From the NCBI GenBank assembly GCA_031771865.1, contig JASISA010000019.1:372001-436000 (forward strand): a DNA stretch of 64,000 bases, written 5' to 3'. Under the pieces are notes generated by a model. The model saw nothing but the letters and a program-made list of their open reading frames with translations. It had not been told where the DNA came from and did no database searches. The position numbers and the translations under genes were made by a program. Below, piece after piece: positions 1 through 11,444 of the stretch (position 1 is the first letter of the stretch; each line of letters begins with the position of its first letter). Source of the DNA: Nothophaeocryptopus gaeumannii (taxonomy: Eukaryota > Ascomycota > Dothideomycetes > Mycosphaerellales > Mycosphaerellaceae).

Positions 1-352
1 TCCTCAAGATGAAGAACGGGTTCTCTACCATGGCTGGATATACCTTTTGAAGTCCAAGTCCGGCGTGCGACGATGGAACAAGGTCTGGATGGTGCTACGA
101 CCGAAGGGACTCTCCATGTACAAGAACGAGGAAGAATACTCAGCCCTGCTCATCCTCCCTTTCTCCACGATCATCGACGCAGTAGAAATCGACAATGTCT
201 CGAAAACAAAGACAAGCTGCATGCAGATCCTCACAGAGGAACGAAATTACCGTTTCTGCGCACTGGACGAAGAAAGCTTGGCGCGGTGGTTGGGAGGACT
301 CAAGAGCCTGCTTGCTCGAAGAAAAGCAAAAGCCGTGGCAACGACAACATGA
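1..352 (+). CDS. C-terminal end of a PH-domain protein (5' partial)
   Basis: The gene enters from the left edge. The frame is open from base 2 and ends with TGA at 350-352. The visible 116 residues form a pleckstrin-homology domain: an opening GWIYLLKSKSG strand, then RRWNKVWMVL, the KGLSMYKNEEEYSALLILP strands, and a closing helix with the expected Trp (ARWLGGLKSLLARRK). PH domains bind phosphoinositides or protein partners and usually act at membranes. The domain sits at the extreme C terminus, followed only by a short basic Lys/Arg/Ala tail. The rest of the protein lies outside the window, so the specific family cannot be named. It is convergent with the MFS transporter, with 174 bp between the stop codons. 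Confidence 0.8.
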   Translation, partial: PQDEERVLYHGWIYLLKSKSGVRRWNKVWMVLRPKGLSMYKNEEEYSALLILPFSTIIDAVEIDNVSKTKTSCMQILTEERNYRFCALDEESLARWLGGLKSLLARRKAKAVATTT

Positions 353-526
353 TGACTTACGTTGACGAATGACTATACCCCTGGTGGCGGTTCCTTGTAT
401 CACTCCACTTCTTGTACATACCTTCTCGAAGGGTAATTGTTTAACATTGGCAGCTTTGGATTAAGAATTACGCTTTTTTGGCAGCGTCTCTCGATTCAAA
501 AGTACATTACTATACTATGCTCATTT

Positions 527-2074
527 TCATATGTCCACCCAATACCTCTCGCGTATCGCCCCACCATAAAAGAAGAAAATCAATGGCGCTGGCGAGATGA
601 CGAGTGATAAGAACCCGAAAACACTAATTCCCCATCCATACCCCAAATCCTCAAACATCTTCGGCGCGAAAATAGGTACAACCCCGCCAACGACAGATCT
701 GAACACCGCTCCAGCAGCGATCGCCGAAGCAGCATATCGTTCAAAACAGTCGATGTAGTAGTTCGTGGTCGAGTTGAGGATTATGATCTGTCCAATTCCA
801 TAGAAGAAACTCGCAATAACGGAAACGTACCAGGGGTTATGATATTCCACTGACCAAGCGAACCAGAAAAGGCCAATAGGGATTAGTACAGCGCCGATGT
901 TGGCTAAAGGGAGCCGATATTCGGGGAGACCTTTTCCGCCGTTTCTGGACGCGAGGGAGTTGTAGACGGTGTCGATCCGGGGGACGAGGAACCAGACTGA
1001 GGCGAGGAAACCTAGCCCGGGACCGAGGTACATGAGGCCTACTTGTTCTGTGTTGAAACCGTATTGGCCTTGGTAGATTGGTTGGAAGTTTGTGTAGAGG
1101 GAGTAGGTTGTTGCGAAGAGGATGGCTTGGTAGATTGACATTACCAGGACGATTGGTTGGATGAGGATTCGTAGAGGTCGAGTGAGGGAGTAGCGGAGTT
1201 TGACGAGTAAGGGACGGTAGTCTTCTCCTTCGTAGCGGTATTTGCCGGGAGTGTTGTAGAGTTGTTCGAGACGGGCTTTGCGACGGGCGAGGATGACGGG
1301 TGCGTAGGTTTCTTTGAGGAAGATGTAGCCCATGCATGTGTTTACTGCGCACACGATTGTGAGGATCCAGAAGATCCAACGCCAGTGGAGTCGTTGCACG
1401 ATTAAGCCTCCGAAGAGGGGGCCTAGGGTTGGACCCATTAGGGGGCCGAGTAGATACCAGCCGTAGATTCCGCTGCGTTGGCCGGGGACGAACATGTCTG
1501 AGAGGGAGCCTCCGCCATTCGCGATTGAGACTGAACCAAAGAAGCCTGAGAGAGTTCGCGATGCGATGAGTGTTCCAATGTTGGGAGCCAGAGCACTTGG
1601 GATCTGAAGCAGAGTGAAGATTCCGAAGCAGGAGAGATACAGTGCTCTTCTCCCAAATGTCTCAGACAATGGAGCCAGGATGAGAGGTCCAACACCGAGC
1701 ATGATCACGAAGCCTGTCGTGCAAGAGATGACTTGGTCCGTCGTCGTGTTCAAGCCTTCCGCGATCTGTCCTATTCCAGGCGTGAACATGCTGCTGGCCA
1801 GTGGGGAGAGGATGGCCATGCCAGCGATCGTCGCCACGTTGAACATCTTTCTCGTGTAGCTCCATTGTCGAGGATTTTCGGGATCGTGATCTTCAAACTC
1901 CAGTAGCTCTCGTGTATCGACTTCTTCACCTCTGTCGAGGTTTTGTTCGTCGGGTAACAAAGGATCTGTCTCTTGTGGCTCTCCATGTTGCTGCCTCGCC
2001 GTCTGCTGTATTGACTCTGTCTCCGTCGTGCTCCGAAAGCTTCCTCTTCGTTCCACATCGTTCGCCATCTTCAT
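527..2074 (-). CDS. MFS multidrug transporter, DHA1 family
   Basis: This is a 515-residue major facilitator superfamily protein, probably a plasma-membrane drug:H+ antiporter. A polar N-terminal tail ends in the DxxDPxNPxxW motif (DHDPENPRQW) that precedes TM1 in fungal DHA1 transporters of the Tpo1/Flu1 type. The MFS loop 2-3 signature is visible as APLSETFGRRALYL, and motif C-like glycines occur in GPLMGPTLGPLFGG. About twelve hydrophobic segments follow. The frame continues upstream of 2074 without an ATG, so I chose the first ATG (2074); another ATG lies two codons downstream. There are no introns. It is divergent from the TRM3-like gene and shares a 410-bp promoter region with it. The substrate cannot be read from sequence; drugs, polyamines or a metabolite are all possible. 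Confidence 0.88.
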   Translation of the reverse strand: MKMANDVERRGSFRSTTETESIQQTARQQHGEPQETDPLLPDEQNLDRGEEVDTRELLEFEDHDPENPRQWSYTRKMFNVATIAGMAILSPLASSMFTPGIGQIAEGLNTTTDQVISCTTGFVIMLGVGPLILAPLSETFGRRALYLSCFGIFTLLQIPSALAPNIGTLIASRTLSGFFGSVSIANGGGSLSDMFVPGQRSGIYGWYLLGPLMGPTLGPLFGGLIVQRLHWRWIFWILTIVCAVNTCMGYIFLKETYAPVILARRKARLEQLYNTPGKYRYEGEDYRPLLVKLRYSLTRPLRILIQPIVLVMSIYQAILFATTYSLYTNFQPIYQGQYGFNTEQVGLMYLGPGLGFLASVWFLVPRIDTVYNSLASRNGGKGLPEYRLPLANIGAVLIPIGLFWFAWSVEYHNPWYVSVIASFFYGIGQIIILNSTTNYYIDCFERYAASAIAAGAVFRSVVGGVVPIFAPKMFEDLGYGWGISVFGFLSLVISPAPLIFFFYGGAIRERYWVDI

Positions 2075-2484
2075 CTTCAGCCGCGCATTAACGTTAAAAA
2101 CAGGAACAGGAAGAGCAAGCTGATGAGAAACAGATGGAGGTGATCCTACCGTGTTCTCCAACTGAAAGCCGCCGCGCCGTACGCCAATGGGATTTGATGA
2201 TGACGCGGTGGTTGGTGGTCGCGGTGAGGTCTCGTGCGGATCTTCGGTGCATTGCTAGCGTAAACTGTATCTTAGAACTAATGACATGGCTAGAATTAGT
2301 TCTACGGCAGACCATTGCAAAATTGTGGATGCTGGGGAATTTCAACTCACGCGTCTTTCTCCTGCGAAAATGGCACCAAAATATCACGAGAAAATGGCTC
2401 ATGAACGGAATACTGAGGTGGTGCTCTAATTCACGTTACTGCAGCCAGCTTCCGAGGCCGGTTCGCGCCTGGCGATCCTTCTCA
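2075..2484. promoter_or_regulatory. Divergent promoter region between MFS transporter and TRM3-like gene
   Basis: This 410-bp interval separates two divergent start codons and so must hold both promoters. Open frames run into it from both genes but lack an in-frame ATG or family resemblance. I recognise no specific binding site. Confidence 0.5.
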
Positions 2485-5400
2485 ATGACAACTTTTCAGG
2501 GTCAGGCCGCACGCCTCCTCCTTGACCGAATTCCAGAGGATGAGCGTCAACGAGTTGTTCGCGAAGTGGCACAGTCGCTCGACTCACAGAGCGGCAAGAA
2601 CGATGTTGCTTTCGCTGCGTCTCTGCTGAGGTTGCAGCCAGAAGGCAGTGCGACGAAGACGCTCCTTGACCACCTCCAAGAACGGGCCGAGAGAGGCGAG
2701 TATGATGTTGTGTATGCAGTCTGCGATGAGCATACTGACGTCGGACGTGAACTGCTCGCGAGGGCATCTGCACTCATTGCGGATACAGCAGCAGCCCTCG
2801 AAGGGGTATGTACGGTAGGATATACCGTGCGTGGCGTTTGAGACAACCCACGCATTGGTACGTTCGGTCTCTCTACGTTCTTTTTCCGTGTGTCCTGACT
2901 TCACTACCAGGTAGAAAACAGCAAGTCATTCTCGGTCGCCATACTAAATCTGGACACTGAAAGATTGGCCAATGGCTACAACAAAGACTCGGACCTGCTG
3001 AACACCCTCGATCGAACAGCGCACTACTTGAGGCTGGTCAACCGCATCATTGCTCCTGGTATCCAAGTGGAATGTCCAAACATCTTGTTTCACTCATGCC
3101 TGACATTGGTTGGCGCTTTGGACAAGAGACTCGTGTCATTAGCACAAGAAACGCTATTCTGCCTGTTGTCACTCCAGAAAGGCCTCACATCTCACGACCA
3201 ACAGGCATTATGGACCAGGATTAGGAACTTGATTGCTGCGAAGGACACTTTCTATTCGTCCCTCGGCTTTTCGCTGTGGCTTCGCTGGATATCTTCGAAC
3301 CGGCTCATTGACGCCTCCATTCTCTGCGAGCAACAATATTGGGACGCCATTGTGGATGGTCTGCGACTTGGTGACTCCGAAAGGCGCAAGAGCTGTCTCC
3401 AGATTCTTAGGGCTTCAGTCGAGACAGCCGCGGAAGATCCGCCTTTACTTTCCATGATCACAACGGACACGCATGTGGACCCGGCTAGTGCTCAGAAGCA
3501 ATACAATCGATTTTGCAATGTCTTTGAGACGATTGTTCTTGGTCGATACCTGAACCAAGTGCAAGAGTGTGAGCCAGATCTGGACTTTCTCTCCTCCGCC
3601 CACTCGGTAGTGAAGCCAATCTGGGTATATACGCTACTCGCGTCTGCGCTTGATCAGAAGATGCAAGATTCCAATCGGAAATTCATCGGAAACTGGGTTT
3701 TGCGGTCAGATCTGCGTGCAGACGATCATGAATTCATGAAGTTCTTTCGATCGGCTTTGCTACCCTGGCTCACCTCTGGCTACTTGTACACTTCCTCGTT
3801 GCGCAGGCGGGGCCCAACACTGTACTGTGAACATGGAGAAAAAGCTGCAAGCTATGTTGCTCGCCTACTTCAAACACATCCAAGGCTTTCCTACAGCGTC
3901 GTCGATACAATTGTGGAGACAATCTCGAACAGACACGGGAACATGTTCCCTTACGCCATGGTGTACCTCATCGAAGGCATCGGAAGAAGTCTTGATGCTA
4001 GTGGCGATAACCTTCGTGGGCCGATGGGCAATGGAGAGAGTCAAGGGGAGCTGGAACAGTTCGACCCTAGTCAGCTCGAAGACTTACACAATGCCGCAAC
4101 GTGGATCAATCTGCCGGAGGTATCTAGGGACTTTGTGCTGTCCAGGATCTGGAAAATGGCGTTCGATCAGAGTACTAGATGGCCAACAGAGAACACAGAC
4201 GATTTCACCAGCATAGCGGCATCGAACTGGCGGCATCTGCTGGAGAAGGCTAACAAACTCAATTCAACGTCCACTGTTCAGAAAGATGGACCTATTGCGA
4301 TAATGACAATTCCACCGTCCAAACGTGAGCTCGCCGAGCAGAATGCACAGCAGAAGTGCAAGTCGTTCATCAAGGAGCTTTCGTCAGCACAGCAGCGTTT
4401 AGAGTTCGCAGACCTGGAGCGGAGCTTGGACGATATCTGGAGCGATATGGAGTATCTCGAGTACCCAAAGAACCTGGTAGGTATGATGCCACAAGTCTTT
4501 GTCAACACAGGCATTATTAATGTGGCTATCCGTGCCAATTATGGCGCTGGTGCGACGCTCGGATTGACGATTGCTCGCAGAGCGAATGATCTGTTGCGGT
4601 TGTCTGAGACTAGATCGTATCTTTTTGCACCTCTCATGAAGGCGGTCAGAAACGTGGTTTTGGCAAATCCTTCAGCTGCCTCGCTTCTCAATATCAAAGA
4701 TCTTGCGACATATCTGGCGGAGCACCCACCTGCCGCGACAGTGGATGCACAGCTGGAGCAAGCGACTGTGCCACTTTTACAGTTGATCAGTCCCGAGCTT
4801 GAGAAGTACAGCTATGAGTTCTATTTTGGTCAGAGGGAGAGCTTTGGGTTCGCGGCGATCTTAGACCTCATAAGTCGTCTCAAGACCGTCGACCCCAGCG
4901 AAATGCACGAGACTCTCAACGCCATTCTTCAGCGATGGCTTGGACAGAAGATTCCTCCTCCAACGGTCAGCCCCTGGAAGAAAGTCATTCAACTGCAATT
5001 CCTCCTTCTCTGCCATGAGCAGTACGTCCCTAGTCTGAGCACCGAAGATGCAAGGCAGAGATTGAAGGACCTGCATTACATCCTCGCCATCGAACCGCTG
5101 CCACGATATCGCTATCTGTTCGAATGGATGATTGCTCGCACGTACCTCCAGCATCCGCAGCTTCTACCTGTGATCTTCGATGAGCTGCGAACTAAGGATC
5201 ACCACTCTAATCCCAAGTTCTTGGCCTCGCTGATGAAGATTGGAGTGATGATTGCGAAGACTGAGAGCTCGGATGAAGACTTTGCACTGCAGCTCGCAAC
5301 CGTGTTTGTTCCGCTTGCCGCGTCTTCAAAGGTCATCATTCGCCATGAGGCGCAATGGCAAGTACCTGTCTTGATGGACTACTGTCGAGAGCAGCAGTAT

Positions 5401-6330
5401 CAGACTATCACAAGCAGCTCCGCCTTCCAATCGCTGGACGACTTCATTCGCAGCCTTGAACGCTACGATGACCCTCCATTAGAACGCAAGATTGACAAAT
5501 TAGATCCCATCATCGACCACAACCTGACTAATCTCGTCGAAGGTCTCTGGTACGATCTCGACGAAGTCGAAATGCGACATAGCAGTCGGGAAGACTTCCA
5601 GCAACTCTACGCTTCTGACGAAGCAAATGCAAGCCTGCCACCTTCCTGCATTCCTCTCGGCGAACCCATCGCCGCCCACGCTTCCGAGCAACAAACCTCC
5701 GAGTCTGCTCAACTCTCCACAATCGACCACTCCCGCCGCCTCCTCCAAAACATAGACAACATCTCCCGCGCCCTCGGCTCCGGCGCCGTAGGCCCAACCT
5801 CCTCCCTAGCTCTGCAAACAAAAGGCTCCGCCTACCTCTCGACCACCTCCCAACGAAACCCCAACCTCCTCGTCGTCTGCTCCCTAGTAGACAACCCATA
5901 CAATTTAGGAGGCCTTTCGCGTGTATCGGAAATTTTCGGTGCTGGGGAAATGTATCTGCAAAATCCACAGGTTACGTCGAATAAGGATTTTACGAATGTT
6001 AGTGTTAGTTCGCATTCGCATATTCCGATTTTGGCTTTGAAGGGGGAGGATATGGGGGCATGGCTGGGGAGGAAGAAGAGGGAGGAGGGGTTTAAGGTTG
6101 TGGGGATTGAGCAGACGGATCGGAGCGTTCTGCTAGGCACGAAGGAGTGTGTGTTGCCGGAGAGATGCGTCTTGGTCATTGGGAGTGAGAGGGAAGGAAT
6201 ACCAGCTCTGGTGTTGGGGGAGTGTGATGTGTTGGTGGAGATTAAGCAGGCCGGCGTTACGAGGAGTTTGAATGTGCAGACTGCTACGGGGATTGTGCTT
6301 TGTGAGTACAATCGGCAGTGGAGGAAGTAG
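2485..6330 (+). CDS. TRM3: tRNA (guanosine-2'-O-)-methyltransferase, TRM3/TARBP1-like
   Basis: Two exons (2485-2805 and 2911-6330; intron GTATGT...CCAG, 105 nt, phase 0) give about 1246 residues. The last ~155 residues are a SpoU/TrmH (SPOUT knot) methylase. Motif 1 is DNPYNLGGLSRVSEIFGA, motif 2 LVIGSEREGIPAL, and motif 3 SLNVQTATGIVLCEY. The long helical N-terminal part matches the armadillo-like region of Trm3, which methylates the ribose of G18 in the D-loop of cytosolic tRNAs using SAM. Yeast Trm3 is somewhat longer (about 1436 residues). The start at 2485 (MTTFQGQAA) is the first ATG in the exon-1 frame that gives a sensible N terminus. The gene is convergent with the hydroxyisobutyryl-CoA hydrolase, with only 64 bp between stops, so their 3' UTRs probably overlap. 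Confidence 0.88.
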
Positions 6331-6394
6331 GGAGATGTACATAGCTGCTCTTTGGGACACAGCCTTTCTGTTAGTGCTCTACAGGATTCATTTC

Positions 6395-7905
6395 TCACCT
6401 CTGCCATTGCAGCCTTCCACCCTCCTCTCTCGTCTTGCGATCGAGAATCTCGTTCACCTTTTCCACAACACCCTGCTTACCCTCTGTCCTCTTGACAAAG
6501 TCATCCACAATCTGTTGTCTCGTCCAACCTTTGACCTTGTTCTGCACCTCAATCTCATTCGGGAGACCTACCCATGCATGAGGATATTCCTTGAAGTCTT
6601 CTCCAGTGCTCCCTGAGCTCGTGTCCAGAAGCTCGAAATCGGTTCGGTACTCGAAAAAGCTCTCTACGTCCTGGTCTGAGACTTTGTCGAGAGATTCTGG
6701 GCTCCAGTTCGGCGTCCGCTTTGGTTTGTCAACGAGTAGAGCCGTGACGCCCTCCACGAAATCTGGGTGTTCCATGAAGCGAGCCGCGATCGCATGCTCT
6801 TTTTTGAAAGTCTCAGCGATGCTCCATTCCCGCCCTCGCCTCAGTGCCTGCAGTGCTACTTTCACGGAAGTCGGCGAGCGCGCCATGATCGTCTTCTTAG
6901 TCTTCTCCGCCCACTCAGGCACTTCTGGGTAGCCACGCGCGTCAGGACTCATTTCAGAAAGACCCTGAAGAGCATCCAGAATGCCCTTGATGTCGTTGGC
7001 TGGTTGGAAAACGTAGTCGATAGCGGCGCGGATGTTGCCTCCAACGGGTGCTGAGATGGGCTGGTCGTGAGGTAGGCCTGTCGCAAATTCTTCGATGGTG
7101 GAGTTGATAATCTTGAAGCGACTTTGAAGGCTGTCATAGTCCTTGAAATTTAGCTCTGCGAGGCGAGCTTCCAGGTCTGGAAGAGATGACGAATGCAGGA
7201 AGTGTGTTGCGATGCCAGCGAAGAAAACGTTTGGTCCCTTCAGTTGCTCGGAAGTGAGAGCGCAGTATGTTCCAAGCTCGCCGTCCATTCGTGGGAGGAA
7301 GAACGACGCGCCGACATCTGGGAAGAAGCCAATGTTCGTCTCGGGCATGGCGAAGACGGTGTTCTCTGTAGCTATCCGGAAAGGTGCGTGAAGGGAAAGC
7401 CCAACACCGCCGCCCATGGTAATCCCATCGATGAAGGCGACGTATGGCTTTTTGTATGTTGATATCAGATGGTCCAGCTTGTATTCCAGGCCAAAGTAGT
7501 CCTTGCTCTCTTGCTGCCCCTCTGTGCCCTGCTTGTTCCTCTGCGCCAACCAAGCCACATCGCCGCCAGCACAAAATGCTCTCCCTTCACCCTTGATCAC
7601 AACGACATTCGCCAGCTGGCTCTTGCTCCATTCGTGCAGTCGTGGGATGATCTTCCGCGCCATGCTGCCATTCAGCGAGTTGAGCTTTTTCGGCCGATTG
7701 AGGGTGATGTTCCGGACACAGCCCTGGTTGCCGAAAAGGACATCGTTGGGTTCGTCGCCGGGCTGTTCTTTGATATCAGCTGCTGATGCGAACTAAGATG
7801 GCTTTGGTCAGTCAGTCACCGTAGATATCAGTGGGATGGGAGGCATACAGATCTCGCCGCACTCTGTTGCATGGCTGGGCTCAGGATCTTCGCTCTGAGT
7901 GGCAT
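6395..7905 (-). CDS. 3-hydroxyisobutyryl-CoA hydrolase, mitochondrial (crotonase family)
   Basis: Two exons (7849-7905 and 6395-7792; 56-nt intron GTATGC...TTAG) give 484 residues. The enzyme hydrolyses 3-hydroxyisobutyryl-CoA in valine catabolism. Crotonase features in order are the oxyanion-hole segment GRAFCAGGD near residue 90, then DGITMGGGVGLSLHAPFR, then AMPETNIGFFPDVGASFFLPR. The last carries the Glu and Asp typical of the hydrolase branch rather than of plain enoyl-CoA hydratase. Exon 1 encodes 19 residues rich in Arg/Ala/Ser/Gln with no acidic residue (MPLRAKILSPAMQQSAARS), a plausible mitochondrial presequence. The 3' end is convergent with TRM3; the 5' end is divergent from mitochondrial EF-Tu, so two mitochondrial proteins share one promoter region. 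Confidence 0.88.
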
Positions 7906-8378
7906 TGTTGCTAGTCTAGCTAATTCTAAGCGCCTTGAGCAACTTTGAAGAAGCATTGGGTGTGATTTGAATCGTGCCAATCGGTATATACAGTGTTCTG
8001 TGAAGCTAGTCGAGCTTCCGTGGCAGAGGTACCAGACCTCGGTAGACGCTCCGGTTCAGCAGTATGTCTCCAATTGACCAGCAATCTAGTCGCGTAGATG
8101 ATTGAAGTCAGTACGCTTTGAATGGTAGACAGGAGATGGGAGAAAGGGTCTCAATGCTAAAGGAACAGTCGCATATTGATCAGGAGGAGGTGCTGCTGGT
8201 CGCGCTCACGTGCGGACAGCGGAGAAGAGCAGTCGTTCGAGCGGAAGCCGGAAGAGAGAGCACAGACCACCCAAAAGCTCGAGATTCGAGCGGCAGGCGA
8301 CATTGAACTCGTCTATCGCATCGCCTCTCTTCTTAATCAATTCTTTTTCTCTCATCGGCGTCGGGGCAGAGTGTCATC
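7906..8378. promoter_or_regulatory. Divergent promoter between two nuclear-encoded mitochondrial protein genes
   Basis: The 473-bp interval lies between the start codons of the hydroxyisobutyryl-CoA hydrolase (-) and EF-Tu (+). It contains a CACGTG E-box-like palindrome near 8207-8213 and a pyrimidine-rich leader (CTCTCTTCTTAATC...TTCTTTTTCTCTC) just before the EF-Tu ATG. The assignment of these as functional sites is inference. Confidence 0.4.
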
Positions 8379-9808
8379 ATGTCTTTCGCTACCAAGCTCC
8401 TCCGCACCTCGCGTGCTCTGCGCACCCAGCAGGCCAGCCCCGTCCACAGCGCCCTCTCCACCAGGGGCCAGCAGCAACTCGCCGCTTCTGCCATTGCGAC
8501 AACGAGGAGCTACGCCACCGTCTTCGAGCGCAGCAAGCCCCACGTCAATATTGGTACCATCGGACATGTCGATCACGGAAAGGTATGCGCAAGGAAGCAG
8601 TAGATGGAACGATAGGCCATGATGCAGAGGCGATGGTAATGGGATAATATACTGACAATGAGGTACTCTAGACCACCCTCACAGCCGCTATCACCAAGCG
8701 ACAAGCAGAGAAGGGATTCGCGAACTACCTCGAATATGGTGCTATCGATAAGGCCCCCGAAGAGCGAAAGCGTGGTATCACCATCTCCACTGCACACATC
8801 GAGTACCAAACTCCCAACCGCCACTATGCCCACGTCGACTGTCCCGGTCACGCCGATTACATCAAGAACATGATTACTGGTGCTGCCTCCATGGATGGTG
8901 CCATCATTGTTGTTGCCGCATCCGATGGACAAATGCCGCAGACCAGAGAACACTTGCTGCTTGCCCGCCAAGTCGGTGTCAAGAGAATCGTCGTTTTCGT
9001 GAACAAAGTCGATGCTGTCGAGGACAAGGAGATGTTGGAGCTCGTCGAGATGGAGATGCGCGAGCTGCTTTCATCATATGGCTTCGAGGGTGATGACACT
9101 CCCATTGTCATGGGTTCCGCGCTTTGCGCCATTGAGGGCCGTCAGCCTGAGATTGGTGAGACTAAGATCGATGAGCTCCTCGAGCACGTCGATTCTTGGA
9201 TCCCAACCCCAGAGCGCGATCTTGACAAGCCTTTCCTCATGTCTGTCGAGGATGTCTTCTCTATCCCAGGACGTGGAACCGTCGCCTCCGGCCGTGTCGA
9301 GCGTGGTGTGCTGAAGAAGGATTCCGAAGTCGAGCTCGTTGGAAAGAACGCTACCCCGATCAAGACCAAGGTCACCGATATTGAGACTTTCAAGAAGTCT
9401 TGCGACCAGTCTCAAGCTGGTGACAATTCTGGTCTCCTGCTCCGTGGTGTCCGTCGCGAGGACGTTCAGCGTGGTATGGTCATCGCTGTGCCAGGCTCCC
9501 AAAAGGCGCACAAGAAGTTCCTGTGCTCCATGTACGTCCTGAGCAAGGAGGAAGGTGGCCGCCACACTGGATTCCACAACAACTACAAGCCACAGCTTTT
9601 CCTTCGAACTGCTGACGAGGCTGCTATCTTGAACTGGCAAGAGGGCTCAGAAAACGCGAACGAGAACAAGATGGTCATGCCAGGTGACAACGTCGAGATG
9701 GTTTGCGAGATCCACAAGCCACTAGCCCTTGAGCAGGGTCAGCGCTTCAACGTCCGTGAGGGCGGCCGCACTGTCGCCACTGGCCTCATTACCCGCGTTC
9801 TGGAGTAA
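8379..9808 (+). CDS. TUF1: Elongation factor Tu, mitochondrial
   Basis: Two exons (8379-8582 and 8672-9808; 89-nt intron) give 446 residues. The protein delivers aminoacyl-tRNA to mitochondrial ribosomes as EF-Tu.GTP. Residues 1-45 form an Arg/Ser/Ala-rich presequence ending near RSYATVF. The G-domain motifs are G1 GHVDHGKT (62-69), G2 with RGITI, G3 DCPGHADY with the catalytic His, G4 NKVD and G5 GSAL. The beta-barrel domains II and III follow, ending with ATGLITRVLE. The intron falls between the Lys and Thr of the P-loop (GHVDHGK|T), phase 0, GTATGC...CTAG. Length and motif order are normal for the family, and the gene looks fully intact. Confidence 0.96.
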
Positions 9809-10362
9809 GCAACACGGCTTGCTAGAGGCAGTATAATTTTGGCGCAGAGACAGCAAGCGGCGCTTGTGGAGAAGCAAGGTGATATGCAGTAGCAGGCTGC
9901 AATGTTGAAGAGGAAGACGATGTAAGATGACTATGTACAGCTACGGGCTAGAGGCACGACCTACCTTCGACGACTGTATTCGCTGCACTTTGATATCCGA
10001 TGGCACAGCCCAGAAGAACCGATGAGGAAGAACACCGCATAGCCCGGCGCTTGGGTCCGTGTATTCTAGCATCTTGTTTTGATACCACAAAAGCCGATCC
10101 CAGCTCTCTTCGAAGAAGAATTGCCGAATCTCAGTTCCAACCGGCTCTTGGTATGACCTTTATCCGAAATCTCTAGATGCAACGATGCGAATTGGACCAA
10201 TGCGGATCTGATTGCTTGGATTGTGGTGTGAACACAATCTGGAGCGCATGGTTCAGGGGTTCGCGATGGGCCACAGTCTTACTTTAATATACTGACGTCG
10301 CCATGTAATATGACAAGCAGCATTCGTACTCACGACTGACACTTACGATACAATCTCTGCCC
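9809..10362. other. EF-Tu 3' flank and upstream end of the decayed esterase locus
   Basis: No intact gene is visible in these 554 bp. The first part is presumably the EF-Tu 3' UTR. Around 10107-10150 a short reading (ALFEEELPNLSSNRLL) could be an N-terminal scrap of the esterase-like pseudogene that becomes clear from 10363 on, perhaps separated from it by an intron beginning GTATGA. Confidence 0.4.
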
Positions 10363-11444
10363 CTCAAGGGCGTCTCCTCGGCGGCGGCTCTACAGGTGGC
10401 TGGATATCCCTCGCAACCCTCATCTTCCGCCCAGATCTCTTCGGGTCGGCTTTCGTATCCTTCCCAGATCCCGTAGATTTCCACGCTTTCCAAGAGATAA
10501 ACCTCTACAGTTCCACAAACGCTTTTCGTCGACCTGATGGGAGTGAATACCCTCAGAGCAGGAATATCGCTAAGAATGGAACGGGAACCGTCACGAGTAC
10601 GATGTGAAACAACTCCCACTGGGAACTCACATTCGGCTATTCCTCCCGTTCAAACCGACAAATGGATATCTTCTCTGCCGTCTTCGGAGCCCAAGGCCTG
10701 AATTGCTACTCCATAGGGATCACGGGATAAAGCCACCGGAGAGATATACCCAGAAGCAATCTCCTACTGGTCACACATGGATCTCACACGACATATCATA
10801 GATAAGTGGTCTTCCCATCGAAATCTCGGCTCCGCACTCAAGGGGAGGATATCCATGTACGTAGGTTCATGGGATCATTACTCCCTCGACGGAGCTGTAA
10901 AAGAGTCTAAGAGGAGGACTGAGGAGTTGGGTGGAGAGGGATGGGCGAATGTGACGATTTTGGAGAGGGGGGGTCCATGGAGATCTTTATATGAATTACA
11001 CACTTATTGAGTGGTAGGAGTTGCTTGATGAATGGTTTAAAAATCGTGAGCCTGATTTGACCGACACCTTTGCCAGCCAACGTGACAGATACGTCGAGAG
11101 GGAAGGTCTGGAAGGAGGTCATCGAGTATGGGGGACATGAGGCGGCGCTTAAGAGGCAGGCGGGACCGGAGGTTTGGTTGTCGCACGAGAGTGAAGATGG
11201 AAAAAGAAAGATATGGGGGAGTGTTGGACCGTGGGATCCAGGTGTTGAGCTTGAGATGGAGTGGGTTGTTGATGGGGAGGTGAATGGGAAAGGGATGAAA
11301 GTGAAGAAGGGGGAGGTTGTTTCGTATCAGCTCGGGGATTGGACAGTGGAGAGAGGGGCTTGTCAGGTGCGATTGTGGGTGATAGGACGTAAGAGAGGGT
11401 ATGTTGAAGAGACGAGAAAGAGTAAGAGTATAGAGATGAGGTGA
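10363..11444 (+). pseudogene. Decayed esterase-like (alpha/beta hydrolase) gene
   Basis: A coherent protein is readable across three frames but not in any single one. The first piece begins PQGRLLGGGSTGGWISL, a GxSxGG nucleophile elbow, and continues with PDPVDFHAFQEINLYSSTNAF, recalling secreted esterase-like proteins. A TGA interrupts it near 10601-10603. The text continues to FSAVFGAQG, then shifts frame near 10700-10715 to RDKATGEIYPEAISYW and a segment ending MYVGSWDHYSLDGAV. A further break near 11010-11070 leads to a C-terminal part (PANVTDTSRGKVW to SKSIEMR, stop 11442-11444). The N-terminal third is missing or unrecognisable. I infer a dead gene: one nonsense and at least two frameshifts cannot all be explained by introns. 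The exact family is uncertain, and no homology search was done. Confidence 0.7.

Noticed and set aside
5528..5968. Arg/Gly-rich minus-strand frame within TRM3
   Set aside because: Shadow of the coding strand; the plus-strand SPOUT methylase is clearly the gene.
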